The notes beneath the pieces were generated by a model. It did not search any database and was not told the DNA's origin. It saw nothing but the letters and a program-made list of their open reading frames with translations. From Odoribacter sp036657595 (lineage in GTDB: Bacteria; Bacteroidota; Bacteroidia; Bacteroidales; Marinifilaceae), in contig JAVXFZ010000002.1 of NCBI GenBank assembly GCA_036657595.1, positions 19,465 to 83,464 of the forward strand: DNA of 64,000 nt. The letters are read 5' to 3'. Each line of letters begins with the position of its first letter. The stretch's first letter is position 1. Below, in pieces: positions 27,408-37,209 of the stretch. A program made the translations under genes and the position numbers.

Positions 27408-28697
27408 ATGGACATTGAAGGGAAAAAAGTTGCCTATATCACATTGGGATGTAAACTGAATTTTTCGGAAACATCCACCATAAAGCATAGTCTGGAAAAA
27501 GCCGGAACACAAACAGTTGAAGAAAAGGAAGAGGCAGACATTTTTGTCATCAACACTTGCAGTGTGACGGATATGGCTGAAAAGAAAGGTCGCCAACTGA
27601 TTCGCAAGATCATCCATCACCATCCGGGAGCTTACATTGTTGTCGTAGGATGTTATGCTCAATTGAGAGCCAAAGAAATAGAGAGTATCGAGGGAGTCAG
27701 CCTCGTCTTGGGGGCGAACGAAAAATTTAATGTCGAACATTATCTTCAACATTTAGATCGCTGTCAACAAGAACACGAATCACACTCCTGCGATATTTTC
27801 AAGCTGGCAGATTTTGATCTCGCCTATTCGTATGGCGATCGTACACGCTGTTTCTTAAAAATTCAAGACGGATGCGATTATTTTTGCACTTATTGCACCA
27901 TTCCCTTTGCCCGCGGCAGAAGTCGAAGTGCTACTCCGCAACAAGTTCTCCAAGCTATCCACGAAGTAGCCGATAAGGGTATAAAAGAGGTGATCCTCAC
28001 CGGCGTTAATACCGGTGATTTTGGACGGGACACAGCTACCGATTTTCTTGCCCTGCTGAAAATATTGGATCAAACGGATGAAATGGAAAGATTCCGCATT
28101 TCCTCTATCGAACCGAATTTACTTACTGATGAAATCATTGAATTTGTTGCCGGTTCCCGCCACTTTATGCCTCATTTCCACATCCCCTTACAATCCGGAA
28201 ACAATGAAGTGTTAAAGCTGATGCACCGTCGCTATGATCGTGAACTTTTCGCCTCTAAAATCCGCACGGTAAAATCATTTCTACCGGATGCTTTTATAGG
28301 TGTTGATACCATTGTCGGAATGCGAGGTGAAACCGAGGTCTATTTTGAAGATGCAAAGGAATTTATCCGTGAACTTGATATTTCACAATTACACGTTTTT
28401 CCATATTCCGAACGACAAGGTACCAAAGCACTTGATATTCCTTATATAGTCCCGCCGGAAGAAAAACATCACCGAGTTAGTGAGCTTCTTAACATTTCTG
28501 TTAGTAAATTACATAACTTTTATCACCAGTGTGAAGGACAAACGCGTCCTGTTTTATTTGAAGACAACAAAATAGGAGAACATATCTGTGGGTTTACAGA
28601 CAACTATATCAAAGTGCAATCCCCCTACAATTCTAATTTAAGCAACCAAATTCTTCCTATTAAATTAACAGAAAGTAACTGCTGCTGGGAGGAATAA
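27408..28697 (+). CDS. mtaB: tRNA t6A37 methylthiotransferase MtaB
   Basis: 429 residues. The UPF0004 domain ligates one Fe-S cluster through C15 (TLGCKLNFSE), C51 (NTCSVTDMA) and C82 (GCYAQL); the radical-SAM cluster cysteines are C156, C160 and C163 in QDGCDYFCTYCTIPFARGRS; a TRAM domain closes the protein. The order and the TLGCK and NTCSVT sequences fit the MtaB (YqeV) branch rather than MiaB or RimO. It would convert N6-threonylcarbamoyladenosine 37 of tRNA to its 2-methylthio form using SAM. Transcribed alone. Confidence 0.93.
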   Translation: MDIEGKKVAYITLGCKLNFSETSTIKHSLEKAGTQTVEEKEEADIFVINTCSVTDMAEKKGRQLIRKIIHHHPGAYIVVVGCYAQLRAKEIESIEGVSLVLGANEKFNVEHYLQHLDRCQQEHESHSCDIFKLADFDLAYSYGDRTRCFLKIQDGCDYFCTYCTIPFARGRSRSATPQQVLQAIHEVADKGIKEVILTGVNTGDFGRDTATDFLALLKILDQTDEMERFRISSIEPNLLTDEIIEFVAGSRHFMPHFHIPLQSGNNEVLKLMHRRYDRELFASKIRTVKSFLPDAFIGVDTIVGMRGETEVYFEDAKEFIRELDISQLHVFPYSERQGTKALDIPYIVPPEEKHHRVSELLNISVSKLHNFYHQCEGQTRPVLFEDNKIGEHICGFTDNYIKVQSPYNSNLSNQILPIKLTESNCCWEE

Positions 28698-28792
28698 AAC
28701 GGTCATCTATAAATAGTTTATCAGATCAAAATGAACAAAAATTTATTGATTCTAATTAACAATATTTAATTCATAATCATCACATTAATAAG

Positions 28793-28884
28793 TATCTTTG
28801 TAAAAGAATTAATTTCATAGTTTGTTTCTGTTTAGGGTTAGTAATTAAGTCGCCGTTATAAATTCGGTGACTTAATTTTTTTTT
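28793..28884 (+). ncRNA. candidate short RNA or leader with intrinsic terminator
   Basis: An exact -7 element TATCTTTG (28793-28800) is followed about 43 bases later by a 12-bp stem with one G-T pair (arms 28844-28855 and 28865-28876, 9-base loop) and a run of nine T. A transcript from here would be about 75 bases and end before the epimerase gene. A second -7 match, TATTTTTG at 28901-28908, can drive the epimerase independently. Alternatively the hairpin is simply the mtaB terminator and the upstream -7 match is chance. Confidence 0.4.
28844..28884 (+). terminator. intrinsic terminator downstream of mtaB
   Basis: Stem ATTAAGTCGCCG / CGGTGACTTAAT with a 9-base loop and a T-run of nine on the plus strand. 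It lies 146 bases after the mtaB stop and 88 before the epimerase start. Confidence 0.75.
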
Positions 28885-28971
28885 ATTCCATTCATATTTC
28901 TATTTTTGTGGGATGATGGAAAATTTCTTTAAGAAAAGCCATCCAAGCATACTATTTCAGAAACAAACAAG

Positions 28972-29979
28972 ATGAAAATATTAATAACTGGTAGCGCAGG
29001 ATTCATAGGTTATCACCTCTCAAAAGCACTTTCAGATAAAGGATTCGAGATCTACGGAATTGATTCTCTGAATCCATATTATGATGTCAATTTAAAAAAG
29101 AATCGTCTAAAAGAATGTGGTATTCAGGTCGATACATACGGTGAAGAATATCAGTCCGACCGTTATCCAAACTATCGTTTTTGCCAAATCGACCTATGCG
29201 ATAAAAAAGCCTTAGAAAAGATATTTTCAACCCATACCTTTGACTGTATTGTGAATCTGGCAGCACAAGCAGGTGTCCGTTACAGCCTAACTCATCCGGA
29301 AACATACGTAGAAAGCAATATTGCAGGCTTCCTTAATCTATTGGAAAGTTGCCGTCAATATGCCTGTCCCCGTTTAATCTATGCTTCTTCCTCTTCTGTG
29401 TATGGTAACTCTAACGAAGTGCCATTTAAAGAAAGTGCTCGAACAGATACACCTGTCAGTATTTATGCCGCTACCAAAAAAGCGAATGAACTGATGGCAT
29501 ACAGCTATTCGCAACTTTACAAGCTGCAAACCATCGGACTCCGATTCTTCACAGTCTACGGTCCATACGGTCGCCCCGATATGGCACCTATGCTATTTGC
29601 CAACGCCATTAAAAATGACGAACCGATACGGGTATTCAACAACGGTCAACTATCGCGCGACTTCACTTACATTGACGACATTGTAGAAGGCATCTTCAAG
29701 ATCATCAGCCGTCCCGGTTTGGTAAGAGAAGATCATCCCGGCATACCCGCTGTGGTTTACAATATCGGACACGGTTCACCTATACCATTGTTGGATTTCA
29801 TTGAAATACTTGAACGTCAACTCGGAAAAACCGCCCACAAAAAATATGTCGGGATGCAAGCAGGAGATGTCTATCAAACGTGGGCAGATACCACCAAATT
29901 AAAAGAAGATTATGACTACACCCCTGCAACTCCACTTGAAACAGGTATAAAGCATTTCATTGATTGGTTTAAATCGTGA
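28972..29979 (+). CDS. UDP-glucuronate 4-epimerase (CapI-type)
   Basis: 335 residues. NAD site GSAGFIGYHL, the CapI-type segment DSLNPYYDVNLKKNRL, catalytic serine in YASSSSVYG and Y-x(3)-K in YAATKKANE, then GLRFFTVYGPYGRPDMA. This pattern fits UDP-glucuronate 4-epimerases, which interconvert UDP-GlcA and UDP-GalA through a 4-keto intermediate. The product would feed surface polysaccharide, and the same UDP-glucuronate pool is used by the decarboxylase at 12343-13287. It has its own -7 promoter element (28901-28908) and converges with the TamA-like gene 24 bases on. Confidence 0.9.
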   Translation: MKILITGSAGFIGYHLSKALSDKGFEIYGIDSLNPYYDVNLKKNRLKECGIQVDTYGEEYQSDRYPNYRFCQIDLCDKKALEKIFSTHTFDCIVNLAAQAGVRYSLTHPETYVESNIAGFLNLLESCRQYACPRLIYASSSSVYGNSNEVPFKESARTDTPVSIYAATKKANELMAYSYSQLYKLQTIGLRFFTVYGPYGRPDMAPMLFANAIKNDEPIRVFNNGQLSRDFTYIDDIVEGIFKIISRPGLVREDHPGIPAVVYNIGHGSPIPLLDFIEILERQLGKTAHKKYVGMQAGDVYQTWADTTKLKEDYDYTPATPLETGIKHFIDWFKS

Positions 29980-30003
29980 ATATCCCCTGCTCATTTCCTC
30001 TAT

Positions 30004-32304
30004 TTAAAAAGGATAACCAATAGCAAGGTTTAAAACAAGCCCACGCCAGAAACTACCGGTGATGTTATAATAACCGGACTTCCCGGTGGTATAAGGAGCG
30101 TGAATCGGTACACCTAAATCTGCTCGAACAACAATATACGAAAAATCGTAGCGAATGCCTGCACCTGTTCCCAAGGCTATTTCATCGAGTAAACCCCGAA
30201 TCCGAAGTTCTCCTCCCGGACGTTGTGTTTCTTTTTTAAGGAGCCAAACATTTCCTGCATCTACGAAAAGAGCTCCCCTAATGCGCTCATAGATTTTGAA
30301 ACGATACTCAATATTTCCTTCCAGTTTTATATCACCGGTTTGGTCTAAGTATGAATAGGCTGTTTCTACAGGATGATAACTGCCGGGACCTATAGAACGA
30401 ATATGGAAGGCTCGAATACTATTGGATCCGCCGATATAAAATTGCTCACTATATGGCATCACTTTCGAATTACCATAAGCGTATCCAATACCACCCATCG
30501 CTCTCATTGCCAATTGATTATTATTATCTAACGTCTTGTAACCTATCACCTCTGAAGTCAGTTTCAGAAATTGAGAATAACGATTGTTCAGTATCTTTTT
30601 ACCCTCACCTTGATGATTACCGAAAAGATACTGAAGTCCGGCTGTAATATTGCCTGCTTGAGTGATAGAGGTCTGACAAAACAAACGATTCGGATTTCGG
30701 TAAGAGACCGCCCGATCATAGGTATAAGTGTAGGACATAGATGGAATGAATTGATTTCGAAAGCTCTGAGCAACAGATGCATTACGATTCACTACCGAAT
30801 CAAACGCTTGCGATGTGCGCAAAAGGTAAGTGTAGTTCAATTTAAAAGGAACGATGGAATGATAATTCCGAAAAGAGGAATTAAAATCATAGGTAGCACT
30901 TCCCCAAAAAGAGATCATTCGAAAATAATTATGACGATTGAGTAGATCGGAACCTACCTGAAAATGAGTTTGTTCACGTCTATCTCGTTCAGATTGAAGC
31001 CATTTAGGTACGAGGAGACGAGGCACAGATAAATTGAAATTCAAGCCCAGTTCATAAGAATTGATTAAACCTGAATTACCGGTAGCCTGTTTATTCCCTC
31101 CCACCTGCCATTCATACGAACCGGTCAAGCGCACATAGAAATTCTCAGCTCGCCGAAACATATTACGGTTTGTGATTCCTAAGGTAAGTCCTGGTCCCAA
31201 AAGATTATTTGATTTCGAGGACATATCGACCTCTATTTCTGTTTCAATAGGTAACGCAAAATCCCCCTTAATTTGCATATCTAAAAATTTCTGTTCTGTT
31301 GTATCCGGAGAAGTAATGGTCATATTAGCAAATTTAAATACACCCAATTGAACAAAATCAGCTTGTGTGCGACTTTGTTGAAAGGCAGAATAAATCTGTC
31401 CCGGACGCACTTTTACCGCACGAACAAGAACGTTAGGTTTCAACACTGCCGGTCGCTGATAAGTAATTTTCACACCATCAACCCTCACCGTATCAAAAAC
31501 ATCCATACCCCGCCCCCCATCAAGTACGACCTCCACCTTTCTTATCCGATAGGGACGTAAAGCATTCTCCGGGATACCTTGCTTCAGTCCGATTCGAACA
31601 TTCGCAATATGAAGCTCCGCCGTCGTATCAACTAAATATTCTATATAGTTCGGCTGAAAAAAATAATATCCATTATTTCTCAATCGGTCAGATATTCGCT
31701 GCCGTTCCTGCTCTAAAATATTCACATCATACTGCTCACCTGTCTTCAATTCACTATTCCGAAGGTAAATCTGCACCATACTGTCCATCGGTTGTGTCCA
31801 TCCCCACAATTGAATATGACCATAGTGAAAAGGTTCAGACAACTCCACGCGATAACTGACACGCGCTTTTTTAGGATTATGCCGATGGGGAATAATTTCA
31901 TAGCTGGTATGAGTTGTATAAAAACCAAAATTCTTCATAGCATTTTCGACTGTCAAGAGTCGAAGTTCAGGTTTCACATCGGACACCAAGACAGGCTTTT
32001 TAGATAATTTCCGATAGAGCCATCCTTTCAGGCTTTTCTCTTTCCCGATATTCCAATTATAAATCCACAACCCTAACGGAAAAGGAGTACGGATGTAAGG
32101 AGAATAAAGTGGATTATTCGGTTTTACAGATAAGGGGGCTGTAATTGCCGACTTCTGAGTAGAGGTTAATTTAACCTTTGCAGGCAACTCTATTTTCATA
32201 TCTTTTACTCCCACATAAAGCGTTTCTGATACTGGTAATTTTCGAGTTGTCGAACAGGAAAAGAAAAACATCAAAAGGAATGCTAAGACAATCCATTTAG
32301 CCAT
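30004..32304 (-). CDS. TamA/BamA-type outer membrane lipoprotein, partner of TamB
   Basis: 766 residues from MAKWIVLAFLLMFFF, a lipoprotein signal with Cys in FFSCSTTRK. The open frame starts 71 codons earlier, but that part has repetitive TTGAAAC-type intergenic sequence. The N-terminal half has POTRA-like repeats (YRVELSEPFHYGHIQLWG, and VNILEQERQRISDRLRNNGY); the C-terminal half is a 16-strand Omp85 barrel with GGSNSIRAFHIRSIGPG in place of the VRGF loop and a terminal Phe (IGYPF), the beta-signal for BAM. It follows tamB by 124 bases. With TamB it should insert or feed outer membrane proteins or lipids. Confidence 0.88.
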   Translation of the reverse strand: MAKWIVLAFLLMFFFSCSTTRKLPVSETLYVGVKDMKIELPAKVKLTSTQKSAITAPLSVKPNNPLYSPYIRTPFPLGLWIYNWNIGKEKSLKGWLYRKLSKKPVLVSDVKPELRLLTVENAMKNFGFYTTHTSYEIIPHRHNPKKARVSYRVELSEPFHYGHIQLWGWTQPMDSMVQIYLRNSELKTGEQYDVNILEQERQRISDRLRNNGYYFFQPNYIEYLVDTTAELHIANVRIGLKQGIPENALRPYRIRKVEVVLDGGRGMDVFDTVRVDGVKITYQRPAVLKPNVLVRAVKVRPGQIYSAFQQSRTQADFVQLGVFKFANMTITSPDTTEQKFLDMQIKGDFALPIETEIEVDMSSKSNNLLGPGLTLGITNRNMFRRAENFYVRLTGSYEWQVGGNKQATGNSGLINSYELGLNFNLSVPRLLVPKWLQSERDRREQTHFQVGSDLLNRHNYFRMISFWGSATYDFNSSFRNYHSIVPFKLNYTYLLRTSQAFDSVVNRNASVAQSFRNQFIPSMSYTYTYDRAVSYRNPNRLFCQTSITQAGNITAGLQYLFGNHQGEGKKILNNRYSQFLKLTSEVIGYKTLDNNNQLAMRAMGGIGYAYGNSKVMPYSEQFYIGGSNSIRAFHIRSIGPGSYHPVETAYSYLDQTGDIKLEGNIEYRFKIYERIRGALFVDAGNVWLLKKETQRPGGELRIRGLLDEIALGTGAGIRYDFSYIVVRADLGVPIHAPYTTGKSGYYNITGSFWRGLVLNLAIGYPF

Positions 32305-32428
32305 ACTTTGTTGAAACGTCGAAACGCTGATTCGTTGATTCTGTGAAACAAGGAAACAGTGAAACAAAGTATTGAAAGTGTACGCCAGCTTCAAGAAAGT
32401 GTTAGCTTTATGCGTAGGACTAAACATT

Positions 32429-35400
32429 CTATTCATCGTTTTTCTTAAATAGGTCTTTAAATTTCCGAAAATTCTTTCGCCAAACAATACCAACTCCCGT
32501 TTGGGTAACTTCACCATCTAATACACTTTCATAATTTGAGTGGCGGAATACTTTTAAATACAAATTTCGATTCTTGGCAAAGATATATTCAATTGAAATA
32601 TCATCAACTAAATTATCTTCCAATGTATTACTTTGTGCATCGTTATTATCGGTTGAAATTCGTCCACCGACCTTTACTCTCACTCGGTCATTGAACAACT
32701 GTTTTGAAAATTGATAGGTATAATCCGTGCGAGTCGTATTTTCGTCCGTATTGTATGAATCCACACCGAAAGTCAGTCCCGCTTTTCCAGTATATTTGTT
32801 TAACTCATTCTCCACGAAACTATACAGCGCATTGTTTGCCATATTACCACCGGTATTCGATTTTGCAGCTCCGGGTGCAGTGTAAGTGTTATAAATAAGC
32901 AAATTCAACGCCTGTCGTGTCCGTTCTTCTTGTGAAAAAGTTGCTAATTGATTCTGAATGACCATATCACTGGGGGCAGACAAATCAAAAGAAATATCAG
33001 GTCGGGACAATGAATTTTGGATGCGAATAATTGATTCAAAAGCGACAAGACGATTGCGATCACCATCTTCCACAATAGCTTTCACCTGTTCAGATGCAGA
33101 AATATTCAAGGTAGGATTCAAAACATTACCCGTCCATTCAACAAAACTCCCATTGCTGATCGAAAATTGTTTCTTTCCGGCAATGGGAACATTATATACC
33201 ACTGTCCCTCCTGTTAAAATATACTTTCCCGACAGAGTCATACCGCTTTCCGGTAACATTGTCAAGATAAGATTTCCCCCCCCTTGAATAGATATATTGT
33301 CATTTCCATTCTCCGATAGATCGACAGCGACACTGACCTGATTACCGATTTCCACCAGCATTTTCATCATAAAACTATTGAATTTAATACGATTTGTCAA
33401 TCCATCTTTTTCATTTAAAATCGTATCTCGAAAGGAAACAAAACGCACCAAATCTGCACTCCTATCAACAGCAAGTGCATCCGCAGTCCGCAAGGTATAA
33501 GTAATTGCCGTTCGGTTTAGCAGGTTGATATTTCCCGTCAAATTCAACGATGAAAAGGCTCCTCCGATATGCGCGTTGACATTAGCATAAGCCTTACCAT
33601 AAATCAATGAGGTGGGATTTTTCTTTACATTCACAACTTCAAAATTTGCAGCCGTTACCGCCAGATCCATATTCATACGACTAAAAGGGGTCAAATAGAC
33701 ATCTCCATTGACAAGCAGGCTACTATTATTTGGTGCCGTAAAACGATATTGCCGAAATTGTATTTTCCCGTCACGAACAAGTAAGCGAGCCGTATCAATA
33801 GCAAAAGTAGTACCCAACATCACCACATCCGCTTTCCCTTGATGAAAAGCCAGTTCACCATTCAACAGAGGCTTATCAAGTGTTCCTCGAAAGCGCATTA
33901 CTCCTGCCAATTCACCATCCAGTTTCATTAGATGATTCGGTATAAAAGCATTAGCTATATATAAAGGAAAAGATGAAATATCAACATCAATAGCAACATT
34001 CCGGTTTATTTCAGAAGTAGAAAACGAACCTTTGGCAAGTGCACGATGCATACTATCTACTTTCAACTCAAATTCAATGGAATGATCTATATTTCGATTG
34101 CCAAGAACATATTGCAATGCAAGATCTACGGTACCAATGTGCTGTTCCTGATATTCCATATTCTTGATCTGTATATTTCCATTCGCACCCAAGCGATCAC
34201 CCTTCGAATAAAGCAGCAAATTGGTATTCAGTATGCCACCGAGATCAGGCAAAAAAGGTGTAGTTTTTGACAAAGTATGCAAATCAATACCATCAAGTTC
34301 TACTTGTAAACGGTCTTTTTGACCTTCACCGTCCGGCAAAGATTGTAAATTGATTAATTTATTCAAATATGCCATTCTTAAATTGGCATTTACTTTCCAA
34401 TCTTTACCGACAGTTACGTAGTTATCAGCATTAACAATCCAGCGACTATATCCTAAGATAGGTGTCATTGGAAAGAAGCTGACAGAAACAGCCGAATCAC
34501 GCATTCTCAGATTCACACCAAGGTCAAAGCCAATCTTCCCCTCTGCATCTTTTTGTTTTAGTTCAAAACGAGAATGATCGCCCTGCATTCTACCGGTCAT
34601 ATTAATATTGAACAATCCTTTCCAAGCCGTAGCAGAACTACCCACATCAATAGAGTAAACCAAACTTTCTCCCGTCTGCCAAGCACCAAATTGTAAAGAA
34701 TCAAGTCGAACAGTTTTAAAATAGGGTGCATTTGCCAATACACTTACCCGTAAACCTGTACGCTGTCGTGAAACAACATCCAATGCCAAACGACTGAAGC
34801 CGATATTCCGAACTTTCAAGAAGTGAGCAACAATATTTTCCTGTCCTCCAAGCATCTGTAAATTAAATAACGGCAAATCCTGTCTGACAATTTCCATATT
34901 GACATTACGGGTGATTATTTGTTGACGTACTACTTCTGCCACTTTTCCTACACTGCCAGTAAATCCGAACAAAGAAGTATCTGCCTGAAAAGCTAACTTT
35001 AAATCACCGGTAATCAATTGTAGTTGCGTCTTTTTTAGATCACTATTCATATCCATCGCAATACTTCCCAACGTATAGATCTGTTGTGCATTCCTCATCT
35101 TTAAACTATCGAATCGTGCCCTAAACAAATATTTTTCGTCCGGTCCAATAACAGCGTTCAGATTGATAGCTGCTCCCACTGTCAATTCTTGTTGCATCAC
35201 ATTCAACGCTTTTAAGTCCACATTTCTAATGTGTCCGGAAAGTTCCAATTGATAATCTTTTTCCAAAGAATCCCCTCGCACTATCAGATCGAGAGCAGCA
35301 GCAGAATCTAATGACGTACATACCCCTCTCAGATGGGTATTGTCTAACGAAGCTTGTAAAGCAATATCTTGATAAAGATGCCTAAGATAAGTAAAACGTC

Positions 35401-37063
35401 GAACATCGGCAGATATCTCCGTTTTAGCACTTCGCCATTGATATCCACGTCCTGCAAAGGTAATCCCGGCAGTGGCAATACCCAAAGAATCGCTTGGTAG
35501 GAAACGATCCAATGGAAAGTCTGTCAAAGACAAATCACCCCGATAACTTTCCTGTCCAATTTGATAAGTAGCATCAAGAGTAAGAAGACCTTTTCCGCAA
35601 GCAAGTCGCAAATCTGTCGCCCATACACCTTTTTCAGCTGTCACATCAGCCATCAGGGAGAGATTGCGAGGAATGGAGATTCGTTTTTTCTTTAAAAAAG
35701 CATTAACAAATGTGGCATCAGGCAAATCACCCCGAAGATTGAAAAATCCCCTCATCATTTTCAGATCGCGAAAGGAAGAAAGCTTACCGGTAGCCGTCAA
35801 ATGGAAATAGTCAGGTAGAGAAAAAAGTAATTGTTCTACTTCCATACTGTCACCAGTAATAGCACAAGCAAGGTCTATCTGCATCGCTTTATTTCGGATC
35901 TCCGGCGGAATTTCAGGATAAAAAAGAGACACATCGGAAAATCCGAGTTCTCCCTGCATAGTCACCAGCAAAGGAATTTGTTTCATCAGATACTGTACGG
36001 AAGTATCCATTCGTGCAGTAAGACGAATCCGACTGTATGGTGTTTGAAGATAAACACCTTGCAAATCGGTTATTGCTGTATCAAGCGACACGCCTGCACG
36101 CATAGCAGTGATCTGAATTCCTTTCTGCTGTACAGCCTGCAAATCTTTCAACGTAGCTCGCACCACCGTTCCTCTGTTATAGATACTATCAACTTGAATA
36201 CCAATCCCTCCTACGATTAAATTTGTTCGATCTTTTCCGTTATTTTTTAAACTAAAAGCACTATTTTCCAAATGCACAGACCCTGCTCTGACAGTCCAAG
36301 GAAAAGATTTCATAGAATCAACAGCAGTAGAAGGGGAAACAGAGCGAACCGATGCCGTACGCATCTTACACCATCCTTCTTGCAAACTGACGGAATCTAC
36401 ATCAACGGTCTGTAATTGCAAATTTACTTTCCCTCCAACGATATTTCCCATCGTCACGCCTGCGCTTAATTCAGGTAAAAAGTTTGAAATCATTCGATAG
36501 TCTACCCGGCAAAAAACAATTTGCTGGACGAGGAATGTCCAATCAAAAGGTTTCACAACAGTCGAATCGACAGATAATTGATTCGCTGTCAAAAGAGAAA
36601 CACTTCCATCTGCTAAGGATATATTTTGTATCTCAACCAATTTTTTAGTGAAAGCCACCCGTTTCGCCCGAAGATTGATTTCTCCTACTGCAACACGAAG
36701 ATTCAATCCGGAAGTATCATTTGACAGATGAAAAACAGCCCGACGAAGTGCCAAATCATCAATACTGATTTCACGGTGAAATATTCCGCCTATTCCTGCA
36801 TCTATATGAATAGATTCTGCCGACAAAAGAGTATCGCTCATCGTCCGCCCGGCGTAAACATCTTTTAAAGTCAGCTCACAGGGAAATCCCAAATAAAAAT
36901 GCCCCACTCGGACATTCCAGCCATAGTGTTGCGATACATAATCGACTGCTTTGATACGAAGAAAATTCTGTATAGGTGGTAAATAAAGCAAGAACACAAC
37001 CAATAGTAGCAATCCGATGATTGCTACGACGGTGCCTGACAAATATTTAAAAAATCTTTTCAT
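32429..37063 (-). CDS. tamB: translocation and assembly module protein TamB
   Basis: 1544 residues. One N-terminal membrane anchor (about 8-30) is followed by a very long, beta-strand-rich, AsmA-like region, and the C-terminal ~350 residues form the DUF490/TamB domain (for example LLNRTAITYTLRTADAL, and ISASEQVKAIVEDGDRN, typical of this part). TamB forms a hydrophobic groove from inner to outer membrane and carries lipids or helps assemble outer membrane proteins with TamA. The TamA-like gene directly downstream supports this. Larger than the E. coli protein (1259 residues), as usual in this phylum. Confidence 0.93.
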   Translation of the reverse strand: MKRFFKYLSGTVVAIIGLLLLVVFLLYLPPIQNFLRIKAVDYVSQHYGWNVRVGHFYLGFPCELTLKDVYAGRTMSDTLLSAESIHIDAGIGGIFHREISIDDLALRRAVFHLSNDTSGLNLRVAVGEINLRAKRVAFTKKLVEIQNISLADGSVSLLTANQLSVDSTVVKPFDWTFLVQQIVFCRVDYRMISNFLPELSAGVTMGNIVGGKVNLQLQTVDVDSVSLQEGWCKMRTASVRSVSPSTAVDSMKSFPWTVRAGSVHLENSAFSLKNNGKDRTNLIVGGIGIQVDSIYNRGTVVRATLKDLQAVQQKGIQITAMRAGVSLDTAITDLQGVYLQTPYSRIRLTARMDTSVQYLMKQIPLLVTMQGELGFSDVSLFYPEIPPEIRNKAMQIDLACAITGDSMEVEQLLFSLPDYFHLTATGKLSSFRDLKMMRGFFNLRGDLPDATFVNAFLKKKRISIPRNLSLMADVTAEKGVWATDLRLACGKGLLTLDATYQIGQESYRGDLSLTDFPLDRFLPSDSLGIATAGITFAGRGYQWRSAKTEISADVRRFTYLRHLYQDIALQASLDNTHLRGVCTSLDSAAALDLIVRGDSLEKDYQLELSGHIRNVDLKALNVMQQELTVGAAINLNAVIGPDEKYLFRARFDSLKMRNAQQIYTLGSIAMDMNSDLKKTQLQLITGDLKLAFQADTSLFGFTGSVGKVAEVVRQQIITRNVNMEIVRQDLPLFNLQMLGGQENIVAHFLKVRNIGFSRLALDVVSRQRTGLRVSVLANAPYFKTVRLDSLQFGAWQTGESLVYSIDVGSSATAWKGLFNINMTGRMQGDHSRFELKQKDAEGKIGFDLGVNLRMRDSAVSVSFFPMTPILGYSRWIVNADNYVTVGKDWKVNANLRMAYLNKLINLQSLPDGEGQKDRLQVELDGIDLHTLSKTTPFLPDLGGILNTNLLLYSKGDRLGANGNIQIKNMEYQEQHIGTVDLALQYVLGNRNIDHSIEFELKVDSMHRALAKGSFSTSEINRNVAIDVDISSFPLYIANAFIPNHLMKLDGELAGVMRFRGTLDKPLLNGELAFHQGKADVVMLGTTFAIDTARLLVRDGKIQFRQYRFTAPNNSSLLVNGDVYLTPFSRMNMDLAVTAANFEVVNVKKNPTSLIYGKAYANVNAHIGGAFSSLNLTGNINLLNRTAITYTLRTADALAVDRSADLVRFVSFRDTILNEKDGLTNRIKFNSFMMKMLVEIGNQVSVAVDLSENGNDNISIQGGGNLILTMLPESGMTLSGKYILTGGTVVYNVPIAGKKQFSISNGSFVEWTGNVLNPTLNISASEQVKAIVEDGDRNRLVAFESIIRIQNSLSRPDISFDLSAPSDMVIQNQLATFSQEERTRQALNLLIYNTYTAPGAAKSNTGGNMANNALYSFVENELNKYTGKAGLTFGVDSYNTDENTTRTDYTYQFSKQLFNDRVRVKVGGRISTDNNDAQSNTLEDNLVDDISIEYIFAKNRNLYLKVFRHSNYESVLDGEVTQTGVGIVWRKNFRKFKDLFKKNDE

Positions 37064-37209
37064 ACTCCTTGCTTTACCACCCGAAGATAAACAATTATTT
37101 GAAAACGCATATTACCTCTGTGTATGAATATTTTCAAAAGGATATCAACCTATCAACGGAAACAAACAAGCGGGAGTTACAAGGGGCAGGATGAAAGTCC
37201 TTATATTTT

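Noticed and set aside
32305..32517. 71-codon N-terminal extension of the TamA-like gene
   Set aside because: It would bury the lipoprotein signal inside the protein and translates repeat-like intergenic DNA overlapping tamB.
35831..36220. 129-codon plus-strand ORF opposite tamB
   Set aside because: Antisense shadow without promoter or family.
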